Part shown: one piece after another, positions 37,855-46,143 of the stretch
Layout of the letters: every line of letters begins with the position of its first letter
Numbering within the stretch: position 1 is the first letter of the stretch
DNA from: Chromohalobacter marismortui
GTDB taxonomy: Bacteria > Pseudomonadota > Gammaproteobacteria > Pseudomonadales > Halomonadaceae
Direction: 5' to 3'
Length of the DNA: 64,000 nt
Assembly: GCF_004364315.1 (NCBI RefSeq)
Contig: NZ_SOBR01000006.1
Span: 62,001-126,000, forward strand
Translations under genes and position numbers: made by a program
Notes under the pieces: model-generated
What the model was told of the DNA's origin: nothing
Database searches by the model: none
The model's input: only the letters and a program-made list of their open reading frames with translations

Positions 37855-38421
37855 TCAGGCGCGGCTGACATATTCCCCTTTGCGGGTGTCGACCTTGAGC
37901 ACTTCGCCTTCGTTGATGAACAACGGCACACGCACCACCGCGCCGGAGGACAGCGTGGCCGGCTTGGAGCCACCCTGTGCCGTGTCGCCCTTGAGGCCGG
38001 GGTCGGTCTCGACCACTTCCAGCTCGATGAAGTTGGGCGGCGAGACGGCAATCGCGTTGTCGTTCCACAATGTCACGGTGTAGACGACCTGTTCCTTGAG
38101 CCACTTCTCGACATCGCCGATGGCCTTCTTGTCGACCGCATACTGTTCGAAGGAGCCGTCGGTGCGCATGAAGTGCCACATGTCACCGTCGCTGTAGAGG
38201 TACTCCATGTCCAGCTCCAGCACATCCGCACCTTCCAGCGACTCGCCGGACTTGAAGGTCCGGTCCCAGACGCGTCCGGTGATCAAGTTACGTAGTTTGA
38301 CGCGGCTGAATGCCTGGCCCTTGCCTGGCTTGACGAACTCGTTTTCGAGGATGCTGCACGGATCCCCGTCAAGCATGACTTTCAGACCGCCCTTGAATTC
38401 ATTGGTAGAATACGTCGCCAT
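37855..38421 (-). CDS. efp: Elongation factor P
   Basis: 188-residue translation factor that rescues ribosomes stalled at polyproline. Domain I carries the loop [10 protein letters not shown] with Lys 34, the residue modified by EpmA with beta-lysine. Domains II and III are complete, ending in [12 protein letters not shown]. The ATG follows GAGG. epmB lies 110 bp away in the opposite direction, epmA downstream; so the whole EF-P modification set is local. Confidence 0.99.
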   Translation of the reverse strand: MATYSTNEFKGGLKVMLDGDPCSILENEFVKPGKGQAFSRVKLRNLITGRVWDRTFKSGESLEGADVLELDMEYLYSDGDMWHFMRTDGSFEQYAVDKKAIGDVEKWLKEQVVYTVTLWNDNAIAVSPPNFIELEVVETDPGLKGDTAQGGSKPATLSSGAVVRVPLFINEGEVLKVDTRKGEYVSRA

Positions 38422-38531
38422 GATGCCTCGCTAGTTGCATGCGTCGTAGCGTGCGCTACGCAGATTGCTCGATGCGCCTCGTCATGGGATGACACCACCG
38501 CCATCACGAGGCCCATAGGAAATAGCCGCCC

Positions 38532-39602
38532 ATGATAACCCGAACATCCATCGCTTTGCAGAGCGAGAATGCCGAGCACGACGATGGCGCCTCCAAAGGT
38601 GCCACGTTGACCCCGCGTCAGCGCTCCCAGGACTGGCAAGCTCAACTGAGCGACGCGGTGCGCGACCCGTACGCGCTGTGTCGGCACCTGGGGCTCGATC
38701 CGGCCTGGCTGCCGGGCGCCGAGGAGGGCCATGCCCTGTTTCCGGTACGCGTGCCGCACGCCTATCTATCGCGCATTCGCCATGGCGATCCGGACGACCC
38801 CTTGCTGCGCCAGGTGCTGCCCCTCGAACGGGAAAGCGACAGCGTCGCCGGTTTTGTCAGCGATCCACTCGAGGAAGCCGAGCACCGTCCCCGGCCGGGG
38901 CTGATCCACAAGTATCGCAACCGGGTGCTGTTGATCGCCAGTCCGGCGTGCGCCATCAACTGCCGCTACTGCTTTCGCCGCCACTTTCCCTACGCCGAGA
39001 ACTCGCCCTCGCGCGGGCAGTGGGAGACCACGCTCGACTATCTGCGTCAGGATACCTCGATCAACGAGGCCATCTTCTCCGGCGGCGACCCCCTGGCCTC
39101 GCCCGACCGTCGCCTGGCCTGGCTGGCCGAACGCCTGGCGGACATACCGCACCTCAAACGCTTGCGCCTGCACACGCGCCTGCCGGTGGTGATTCCCGAC
39201 CGCGTCGATGGCGCCCTGCTCGACTGGCTGGCCGCCACCCGCCTGCAGACGGTGATGGTGGTACACATCAACCATCCCAACGAGATCGATACGCATGTCG
39301 CCGAGGCGATGGCGCGCTTGCGCGGCGCCGGCGTCACCCTGCTCAATCAGAGCGTGCTGCTGCGCGGCATCAACGATGACGTCGAGACGCTCGCCCGGCT
39401 CTCAGAGCGGCTTTTCGAGGTCGGCATCCTGCCGTATTACCTGCACGTGCTCGACCCCGTCGAGGGTGCCGCGCATTTCGACGTCCCCGATGCCGAGGCG
39501 GTCACGCTGGTCGAGACCCTGCGCACCCGGCTCGCCGGCTTTTTGATGCCGCGCCTGGTGCGCGAGATTCCCGGGGAGGCCAGCAAGACGCCACTGGCCT
39601 AG
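38532..39602 (+). CDS. epmB: EF-P beta-lysylation protein EpmB (lysine 2,3-aminomutase)
   Basis: Radical-SAM, PLP-dependent enzyme that turns (S)-alpha-lysine into (R)-beta-lysine for EF-P. The 356-residue protein has the CxxxCxxC cluster motif CAINCRYC (Cys 140, 144, 147), the RHFPYAEN segment that follows in the family, and SGGDPLASPDRRL. The PLP Lys is expected in the C-terminal third. Start ATG has a weak site (AGGA, about 11 nt). Divergent from efp. Confidence 0.97.
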   Translation: MITRTSIALQSENAEHDDGASKGATLTPRQRSQDWQAQLSDAVRDPYALCRHLGLDPAWLPGAEEGHALFPVRVPHAYLSRIRHGDPDDPLLRQVLPLERESDSVAGFVSDPLEEAEHRPRPGLIHKYRNRVLLIASPACAINCRYCFRRHFPYAENSPSRGQWETTLDYLRQDTSINEAIFSGGDPLASPDRRLAWLAERLADIPHLKRLRLHTRLPVVIPDRVDGALLDWLAATRLQTVMVVHINHPNEIDTHVAEAMARLRGAGVTLLNQSVLLRGINDDVETLARLSERLFEVGILPYYLHVLDPVEGAAHFDVPDAEAVTLVETLRTRLAGFLMPRLVREIPGEASKTPLA

Positions 39603-39615
39603 GTTCTCGATGGCC

Positions 39616-40206
39616 TCACGCCGACAGGGCGCGCGCCACGAGCTCGCGTTCCCGCTCGGGCAGCGTCAGCGCTGATGCCAGCTCGTGTCCGCGCGGCGAC
39701 ATCTTGCGCCAGGTCTTGGCGACGATGCGCACCAGCTTGTCGTCGTCGTGCTCGTGGGCGAAATCGCTGAAATAATGGGCCATGAAGACCAGACAGGCGG
39801 TATCCTCGAGCGCCTGGGTGTCCGCATCGCGCTTGAGGTTCTCCTTGCGGATCAAGGCGCCCACATGCTGTACCGCCGCCTCGTCGTATCCCGCCTCGCG
39901 CACGATCGTCTCGGCCAACGCCGCCTGGCGCCGCCCCAGATCCCGCCGCCAGGCCAGGTAGCCGGGACGATCCTGCGGGTAGTCGCCGCGCGGCACTTCC
40001 CAGCGCCGCAGATGCTGGGCGCGTACCGCCAGTTGCAGCGGTTCCGACGCATGCGGGGCGACACGCGCCAGCCACTCGCTCATGCGCTGGGCGTACAGAA
40101 GCTCGGCGGCCACCTCGCCGCTATCGGTCACTTCGCGTCGCGGGTCCTCGGCATGCGCGGCGTCCAGGGCCTCGAGAGCGTGCTGGAAGCGGGAATGCTC
40201 GGGCAT
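39616..40206 (-). CDS. DUF4202 domain protein
   Basis: 196-residue soluble protein starting MPEHSRFQHALEALDAAHAEDPR with the DUF4202 pattern LLYAQRMSEWLARVAPHASEPLQLAVRAQHLRRWEVPRGDYP, rich in His and acidic residues, and DTACLVFMAHYFSDFAHEHDDDKLV. Such conserved His and Asp residues suggest metal binding, but no activity is established. The ATG follows AAGGAG by 6 nt. It is convergent with epmB (13 nt apart). Confidence 0.85.
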   Translation of the reverse strand: MPEHSRFQHALEALDAAHAEDPRREVTDSGEVAAELLYAQRMSEWLARVAPHASEPLQLAVRAQHLRRWEVPRGDYPQDRPGYLAWRRDLGRRQAALAETIVREAGYDEAAVQHVGALIRKENLKRDADTQALEDTACLVFMAHYFSDFAHEHDDDKLVRIVAKTWRKMSPRGHELASALTLPERERELVARALSA

Positions 40207-40276
40207 GTTCGTCTCCTTGCGGTTCATGCATCGCTCCAGCCTACGCCACTGCCGGGCAGGCAGGAAATCGCGACGT

Positions 40277-40738
40277 TCAGTGATAGCGCCGTCCCTGGTA
40301 CTCGAGCCACCCGCCGGGATGGTCGCCGCCAGGGTCGTGATGCGTCCAGTGCACGACGCCGCCCTCGGGGTTCCATTCATATTCACCGAAAAAGCCCACC
40401 TTGTCCCCGGCTTGCAATCCCTCGAGCCTGGGCGCCAGGTCGATGTTGTGGGCGATGAGCACGGTCTGGCCGCTCGACAGGCGCAGGATGAAGCGCTGAT
40501 GGCGACTGCCATCGTCGTCGTCCGGCAACAGGCGAATCACCTCGCCGCGTGCCTCGACCTGCAGCCCGCTGCGATGCTCCCGGTAGGCCTCGCGCAGCGT
40601 CACGACGCCCGAGCGCGCCCCCTCGCCGGCCGAGGGGGCCGCCCCCGAGGGCGCCAGAACCGCCAGCGCCCCGGCCAGCACGAGTACCGCCACCGCGAAC
40701 GTCAGGCCGAGGAGGAGCGCGCGGCGACGCATGCCCAT
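40277..40738 (-). CDS. DUF3465 protein, membrane-anchored
   Basis: 153-residue protein with an N-terminal hydrophobic segment (about 8-30, signal peptide or anchor) and a DUF3465 domain: QVEARGEVIRLLPDDDDGSRHQRFILRL, IAHNIDLAPRLEGLQAGDKVGFFGEYEWN and WTHHDPGGDHPGGWLEYQG, an OB-like pattern. Its start lies 7 nt after the leuA copy 2 stop, with GAGG between, so it is likely translated from the leuA transcript. Function unknown. Confidence 0.8.
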   Translation of the reverse strand: MGMRRRALLLGLTFAVAVLVLAGALAVLAPSGAAPSAGEGARSGVVTLREAYREHRSGLQVEARGEVIRLLPDDDDGSRHQRFILRLSSGQTVLIAHNIDLAPRLEGLQAGDKVGFFGEYEWNPEGGVVHWTHHDPGGDHPGGWLEYQGRRYH

Positions 40739-40745
40739 GCCGGCC

Positions 40746-42461
40746 TCAGGACTCGCCGAGCGTCTCGGCGGTGACGTTGGGCGCCGGCGCCTGCTGAGTA
40801 CGCCAGTGGCGATTCAGCGCGCCGAGTACCGCCTTCATGGAGGCGCTGGTGATGCTCTCGTCGACACCGACCCCGAACACCGGCGTCTGCTCGACGCGCA
40901 CCTCGACATAGGCCACCGCCTCGGCATCGGCGCCCTGGCCGCGCGAGTGCTCGTGATAGTCGATGATCTCGACGTCCAGTCCATGTGCCGCCAGCGCCTT
41001 GATGAAGGCGGCCAGCGGACCGTTGCCCTCGCCGGTGACATGGCGGCGCTCGCCCTGCTCGTCGATCTGGGCGTCGAGGCGTACGCGCGGGCTATCGTCG
41101 TCCGAACTCAGGCGATGATTGATCAGCGCATAGGGGTCGCGGCTGGTGAGATATTCGTCCTCGAAGGTGCGATAGATCATCTGGGAGGTGATCTCGCGCC
41201 CGGTACGCTCGGCCACCGTCTGCACCACCTGGCTGAACTCGATGGACAGACGACGCGGCAACTCGATGCCGTGCTCCTGCTCCAGCAGGTAGGACACCCC
41301 GCCCTTGCCCGACTGGCTGTTGACGCGGATCACCGCCTCGTAGGAACGCCCCACGTCGAGCGGGTCGATAGGCAGATACGGCACGCTCCAAAGGCTGTCG
41401 GGATTGTCGCGGCGCTCGGCCATGCCCTTCTTGATGGCATCCTGATGCGAGCCCGAGAACGCCGTGAACACCAGGTCACCGACATACGGGTGGCGAGGAT
41501 GCACCGGCAACTGGTTGCAGTGCTCCACCTCGCGCATCAGCGGCGTGATGTTGGAAAAGTCGAGCTGCGGATGCACGCCCTGGGTATACATGTTCATCGC
41601 CAGGGTGACGATATCCACGTTGCCGGTACGTTCGCCGTTGCCGAACAGCGTGCCTTCCACACGGTCGGCGCCGGCCATCAACGCCAGCTCCGCCGCCGCC
41701 ACGCCGGTGCCGCGGTCGTTGTGGGGATGGACGCTCACCACCAGGCTATCGCGCCGCGCCACATGACGGCAGAACCACTCGATCTGGTCGGCATAATGAT
41801 TGGGCGTGGCAATTTCCACCGTCGCCGGCAGGTTGACGATCATCGGCTTGGCCGGTGTCGGTGCATAGACCTCGCTGACGGCATCGACGATATCCACGGC
41901 GAAATCCAGCTCGGTCGACGTGAAGAGTTCCGGCGAGTACTGAAAGGTCCAGTCGGTCTTCGGGCGTGCCGCCATCATGTCCTTGATCTGTGTCGTGGCG
42001 TCGGTGGCGATCTTGATGCATTCGGCCTTGTCGACGCCGAACACCACGCGCCGAAACACCGGATCGGTGGCGTTGTAGACATGCACGATGGCGCGCTTGA
42101 CGCCTTCCAGCGCTTCGAAGGTGCGCTCGATGAGATGCGGCCGCGCCTGGGTCAGCACCTGGATGGTCACGTCGTCGGGGATCGCATCGTCCTCGATCAG
42201 CTCGCGCACGTAATCGAAGTCGATCTGCGAGGCCGAGGGAAAACCGACCTCGATCTGCTTGAAGCCGGTCTTGACCAGCAGGTCGAAAAACCGCCGCTTG
42301 CGTTCGAGGTCCATGGGGTCGATCAGCGCCTGGTTGCCGTCGCGCATGTCCACGCTGCACCACACGGGCGGATGCGTTATCCGCTGCGCCGGCCATTGAC
42401 GGTCGGGCAGGTCGACGGCCTCGAAGGGGCGATATTTGGTGGAAGGGTCCTGGAGCATCAT
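40746..42461 (-). CDS. leuA: 2-isopropylmalate synthase, copy 2
   Basis: 571-residue 2-isopropylmalate synthase with [17 protein letters not shown], the metal site [28 protein letters not shown] and a complete C-terminal allosteric domain. It is clearly a paralogue of the enzyme at 19067-20758 rather than an identical copy. The ATG at 42461 follows AAGGAGG with 7 nt, and this site overlaps the stop of an upstream 57-codon frame. DUF3465 follows closely downstream. Confidence 0.96.
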   Translation of the reverse strand: MMLQDPSTKYRPFEAVDLPDRQWPAQRITHPPVWCSVDMRDGNQALIDPMDLERKRRFFDLLVKTGFKQIEVGFPSASQIDFDYVRELIEDDAIPDDVTIQVLTQARPHLIERTFEALEGVKRAIVHVYNATDPVFRRVVFGVDKAECIKIATDATTQIKDMMAARPKTDWTFQYSPELFTSTELDFAVDIVDAVSEVYAPTPAKPMIVNLPATVEIATPNHYADQIEWFCRHVARRDSLVVSVHPHNDRGTGVAAAELALMAGADRVEGTLFGNGERTGNVDIVTLAMNMYTQGVHPQLDFSNITPLMREVEHCNQLPVHPRHPYVGDLVFTAFSGSHQDAIKKGMAERRDNPDSLWSVPYLPIDPLDVGRSYEAVIRVNSQSGKGGVSYLLEQEHGIELPRRLSIEFSQVVQTVAERTGREITSQMIYRTFEDEYLTSRDPYALINHRLSSDDDSPRVRLDAQIDEQGERRHVTGEGNGPLAAFIKALAAHGLDVEIIDYHEHSRGQGADAEAVAYVEVRVEQTPVFGVGVDESITSASMKAVLGALNRHWRTQQAPAPNVTAETLGES

Positions 42462-42474
42462 GGCGTTGCCTCCT

Positions 42475-42648
42475 TCAGCGATAGGCGTTGTGGAAATCGC
42501 CCCGCCCGAACACGACGACGCCCCGCGGCTCGAAGGCGTCGCGGGGCGCGGTGAGGCGGTGAATCGACGCGCGGACGGCATCGCCGGACATGGGCGAACG
42601 CACGGAAAAGGCGCGGTAAACATTCGGGGCGGTGGCGGTGTTCGACAT
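42475..42648 (-). CDS. 57-codon ORF in the leader of leuA copy 2
   Basis: Short frame from ATG 42648 to TGA 42475-42477, ending 13 nt before the leuA ATG so that its stop codon touches the AAGGAGG of leuA. The C-terminus reads [10 protein letters not shown]. 49 of 57 third positions are G or C, matching real genes here. Its own ribosome binding site is weak. It contains no run of Leu codons as in classical leader peptides. A 9-bp hairpin (42519-42548) lies within it. Confidence 0.55.
   Translation of the reverse strand: MSNTATAPNVYRAFSVRSPMSGDAVRASIHRLTAPRDAFEPRGVVVFGRGDFHNAYR
42519..42548 (-). promoter_or_regulatory. Hairpin in the leader of leuA copy 2
   Basis: Perfect 9-bp stem CGCCCCGCG / CGCGGGGCG with a 12-nt loop, about 60 nt before the leuA ATG and within the 57-codon frame. 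It could act in attenuation or translation control. Confidence 0.5.
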
Positions 42649-42822
42649 GGCGGATTTTTCTTCGTTGGACCGGGGTCACTGTACCGGAAGGGTGACGATG
42701 CGCGGGGCATCCCGTCGGCTCATAGGCCGATGGTAAGTCGTAGGTCCAGACGTGGTAGTCGCATGTCGAAAGTCATCATGTGGTTAACTAAACAGCTGCA
42801 TGCACGGCGTGTCAACCCGACC

Positions 42823-43173
42823 TTACGTTGCCGGGTCGTCCTCGTCGAGCGCGCTCTCGCCATCGCGCCACAGGCGTACCAGCCAGGCCGGCGCACATGG
42901 CTCGTCCAGCCGACGCTGCCAGCAGGCCTCGCCGGTGCGTCGCGAGCTCAGCGTCAACCGAAAGCAGCGACGATCGGCCCCGGTGGTCGACGCCTCGGGA
43001 ACATTCGCCAGCCTGCTAAGCCACTCGCCGAGCCGGGCGCACTTGTCATCCGAGAGCCGCTCGCACTCGATCTCGCGCGGGGCGGCCAGTCCCGGCAGAT
43101 AGGCAAAGCCGCCCTCGCGACTGATCGCCAGGCGCATGTCGTGCGACAGCAACGGCACGTCGACGCGGCTCAT
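42823..43173 (-). CDS. Emfourin-type protealysin inhibitor
   Basis: 116-residue protein with the emfourin pattern: LAISREGGFAYLPGLAAPREIE near the N-terminus, then a Cys-containing middle and CWQRRLDEPCAPAWLVRLWRD. Emfourins are intracellular inhibitors of M4-family protealysin-like proteases, encoded next to them. Here its ATG overlaps the stop of the protease gene by 4 nt (ATGA), so the two are translated together. Some Cys residues may be paired. Function is assigned by family and context. Confidence 0.8.
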   Translation of the reverse strand: MSRVDVPLLSHDMRLAISREGGFAYLPGLAAPREIECERLSDDKCARLGEWLSRLANVPEASTTGADRRCFRLTLSSRRTGEACWQRRLDEPCAPAWLVRLWRDGESALDEDDPAT

Positions 43174-44213
43174 GAGACGACGCCCACCTCGCGCCAGGCG
43201 TCATCCACCGCACGCGCCTCGCGACTTCCCTCTCCATGCTGGCGCCGGGCATGTGCCACGGTGAGTGCCGCGAAAGCCGCGAAATCCGATTCCCGGCTCA
43301 GGGCGTCATCGCGCATCGCCGCATACCACACGGGCGCGACGCTCTCCCACGCCGGCGCCTCCAGGGCTACCGCCGCCAGGTAAAAGGCCCGGTTGGGTAT
43401 GCCGGAGTTGATGTGAACGCCGCCGTTGTCGGCCTGCGTATCGACGAAATCGCGCATGTGGCCCGGTTGCGGATCGCGTCCCAGCACGGGGTCATCGTAT
43501 GCCGTCCCCGGCGCTGCCATGGAGCGTAGTGCACGGCCTTGCACCCGGTCGGTCAACAGCGCCGCGCCGATGAGCCAATCGGCCGCTTGGGGCGATTCGT
43601 CGGCATGGTACTGCTTGACCAGCACCCCGAACACATCGGCCAGCGACTCGTTGAGCGCCCCGGCCTGATCGGCATAGACCAGGCCGACATCGCGCTCGAT
43701 CACACCGTGAGTCAATTCGTGCGCGACGACTTCCGGCGCCGCCGTGAACCGCCGAAACAGATCGCCATCACCGTCGCCGAAGACCATCTGCGAGCCGTTC
43801 CAGAATGCATTGTCGTAATCACGAGCGTAATGCACGGTGCCGATCAACGGCATGCCCTTGGCATCGATGGAGTCGCGCCCGAAGACCTCCCAGTAGAACC
43901 GGTAGGTCGCACCCAGCCATTCATAAGCTTCGTCCACCGCTGGATCGCCACTCGCTGGCTGGCCTTCGTCGCGCACCAGGCGCCCCGGCAGCGTCTGCTC
44001 ATTCTCGGCACTGTGAATCCGGCGGTCGGGTCGCCCGGCGACGGCTCGCGCAGCATCCCGCTGCGGTGCCGACGCGCCACGCTGGCGAAACCAGTGATCG
44101 GCCTCGAGCGTCTGCTGGGCACAACGGCGTAGACGTACCGAGCCCTGCGCCGCGACGCGCTCGAGTACGTGAGGCGGCATGAAGCCGCAGGGTGTCGCCA
44201 CTGTTCTTCCCAT
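43170..44213 (-). CDS. Protealysin-like M4 metalloprotease
   Basis: 347-residue thermolysin-family protease precursor of the protealysin type: a short propeptide with CGFMPPHVLERVA rather than the long FTP propeptide, and no classical signal peptide. The zinc site is HELTHG (residues 165-169), the third ligand Glu 189 in GALNESLADVFG, and the catalytic-His region NGGVHINSGIPNRAFY follows. Protealysins are secreted late or act inside the cell. The ATG lies 8 nt after GGAG. It is overlapped by the inhibitor gene. Confidence 0.92.
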   Translation of the reverse strand: MGRTVATPCGFMPPHVLERVAAQGSVRLRRCAQQTLEADHWFRQRGASAPQRDAARAVAGRPDRRIHSAENEQTLPGRLVRDEGQPASGDPAVDEAYEWLGATYRFYWEVFGRDSIDAKGMPLIGTVHYARDYDNAFWNGSQMVFGDGDGDLFRRFTAAPEVVAHELTHGVIERDVGLVYADQAGALNESLADVFGVLVKQYHADESPQAADWLIGAALLTDRVQGRALRSMAAPGTAYDDPVLGRDPQPGHMRDFVDTQADNGGVHINSGIPNRAFYLAAVALEAPAWESVAPVWYAAMRDDALSRESDFAAFAALTVAHARRQHGEGSREARAVDDAWREVGVVS

Positions 44214-44314
44214 GAACCACTCTCCCTGGTCGACTGAGCGTCTTCATCAGCAGTGTGGCTCATATGGCGCCGTCAAGCGCAACGAAACGCCACGCGAGCC
44301 AGACCGAATGCTCG

Positions 44315-46027
44315 CTAAACCGGCGTCAACCGATAGCGCGCGGAATTGACGGTGTCCTTCAATGCCCCCAACTGGTCGAGGTCGGGACCGCTCAGCGGCT
44401 GGTCGAGACGCCGCTTGGGACTATGGGTATTAAGCACCACATGCACCGCGTCGGGATTGCCGCGCGCGTCATGATGCTTGACCCATGCCAGGGCGCCGTT
44501 GGCGTACAACGCCAGAGAACCGATCGGCGCCACGCCGAAGCGGCGAATATAGCGCTGCACCCAAGTGTTGTCGAAGGCGTCGGCATGCGTGAACAGGTGG
44601 CGATAGACATCGCGCTGCGTCCAGGCGGCACGTCCCGGGCGCGGCCGGGTCATGACATCAGCGACATCGACCACCGCCATCATGCGCGCCAGAGTCGGCA
44701 GCGACTCGCTCTCGAGCCCAGCAGGATAGCCACTACCGTCGAGACGCTCGTTGGCCATGCCGATCACTTGGGCCGCGACATCCTCATCCAGCCAGCGACA
44801 CTCGCCGAGACGCTCGCGTATCAATCCGACATGACGATGTAACTGAGTCTGCTCGGCATCGCTCAATGTCTCGTCGCGTAGCAAGCTGTCCGGAAGCAGC
44901 CCCTTGCCGAGATCATGAACCAGCGCACAGGCGACCACGGCCTTGAGGCGCTCCGAGGGCAGGCCCCGGGATTGCCCTAAGTCCAGCATGCGCACGGCCA
45001 CCGCCAGACTGTGCTGAATCAGGCGCGACTCGTCCCGCAGACACGCCACGGCATACAGCAGGGCCTGTCGGTCCTGCTGCCACAACGTCAATAGCGTATC
45101 GGTACTGCGTGACAACTGTGTCGAGGCCACCGCCTCGCCACTCTTCAACTGCACCAGTTGCGCATTCAGATAGTCGGCGACCTTCTGCAACCTGACCGCC
45201 ACGGCACCTCCCGGCTGCGGCTGCGTTTGCCGTTGGCGAGCGGCTTTCTGCTGGGTCTCGCGGGGCGATTGAAACAGTGACGAGGGCTCCAGGGGACGTC
45301 CGTCATGCATGGCGCTGCGCGCGCTCTCACGCTCGATCTCTTTCACGCAATACCACACCAGGCGTTCCATGGCCGGCGATAGGTCGGCGAACTCACAACC
45401 GGCCTGAGCCTGCGTCCACCCTTCATCGGTGCGCACATGGCGAACGCATGCCGGCAACTCGAAATGGCGCTGATTGGGAAACGCCAGACGAATGCTATCG
45501 ATCACCTGCTCAGGCTTGAGCGCCGCCGCCGCGGCCAGTGGCAATTCCACCAGGCAGCCGCCCATGGACAGATTGCCGAGCCGTCCCTCGAACGGCGTAT
45601 CCTCACCCGCCACTCGCAGTGTGACGGCTACCTCCATGCCCGCACGCAAAGAAGCACGAAAGCTGCTGCGCCGATGCAGCAGCGATGCCGCTTGCGGATA
45701 ATCGCAGACGACTTGCAAGCGCGCGTCGGATTCACGCCACTCTTGCACGTCAAGCGTCTGGGTGGTGATCACTGCGCCGTCGGCCTGTCCCATCAGGTGA
45801 AACGGTTCGCCTCGCCGCAAGCGCGGCACGATCTCACGCACGGCCGACACATCCACGCTCAACGCGACGTCCTGTTCGACGTCCATGACCACCACCGGCC
45901 ACGGCGCGCCATCGCCCGTCTCGAAACACAGGCTTGCACCACCCGGTCGCATTAACGCCTCGATGAGCCCCAGCAGCTCACCTGGATGTGTGACATCTTG
46001 GGAAGATACGGAGTCGGATGATGGCAT
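44315..46027 (-). CDS. PilZ/HD-GYP-domain protein with altered GYP motif
   Basis: 570-residue protein. Residues about 20-110 resemble a YcgR-N (PilZN) domain, 115-215 a PilZ c-di-GMP-binding domain (RRSSFRA at 119, NLSMGG at 152), 310-520 an HD-GYP phosphodiesterase domain. The HD pair is His 371-Asp 372, a further His is at 399, but the usual HHE of the HHExxDGxGYP motif is ANE (425-427), while DGSGYP (430-435) remains. Metal binding may be incomplete, so enzymatic activity is doubtful. It probably responds to c-di-GMP. No clear operon partner. Confidence 0.88.
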   Translation of the reverse strand: MPSSDSVSSQDVTHPGELLGLIEALMRPGGASLCFETGDGAPWPVVVMDVEQDVALSVDVSAVREIVPRLRRGEPFHLMGQADGAVITTQTLDVQEWRESDARLQVVCDYPQAASLLHRRSSFRASLRAGMEVAVTLRVAGEDTPFEGRLGNLSMGGCLVELPLAAAAALKPEQVIDSIRLAFPNQRHFELPACVRHVRTDEGWTQAQAGCEFADLSPAMERLVWYCVKEIERESARSAMHDGRPLEPSSLFQSPRETQQKAARQRQTQPQPGGAVAVRLQKVADYLNAQLVQLKSGEAVASTQLSRSTDTLLTLWQQDRQALLYAVACLRDESRLIQHSLAVAVRMLDLGQSRGLPSERLKAVVACALVHDLGKGLLPDSLLRDETLSDAEQTQLHRHVGLIRERLGECRWLDEDVAAQVIGMANERLDGSGYPAGLESESLPTLARMMAVVDVADVMTRPRPGRAAWTQRDVYRHLFTHADAFDNTWVQRYIRRFGVAPIGSLALYANGALAWVKHHDARGNPDAVHVVLNTHSPKRRLDQPLSGPDLDQLGALKDTVNSARYRLTPV

Positions 46028-46143
46028 CTGAGTCTCTGTACTGACGAAACGAAAACGAGCACTCCGCTGCGAGGGTGCTCGTGTAAGGGCATGTCATCCA
46101 TTATCGACGATATCATGCAAGACTTGAATAGTGTCTGGCAGCA

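Noticed and set aside
40731-42554. 607-codon open frame opposite leuA copy 2
   Set aside because: Low-complexity, His/Arg/Asp-rich product typical of antisense frames in GC-rich genes.
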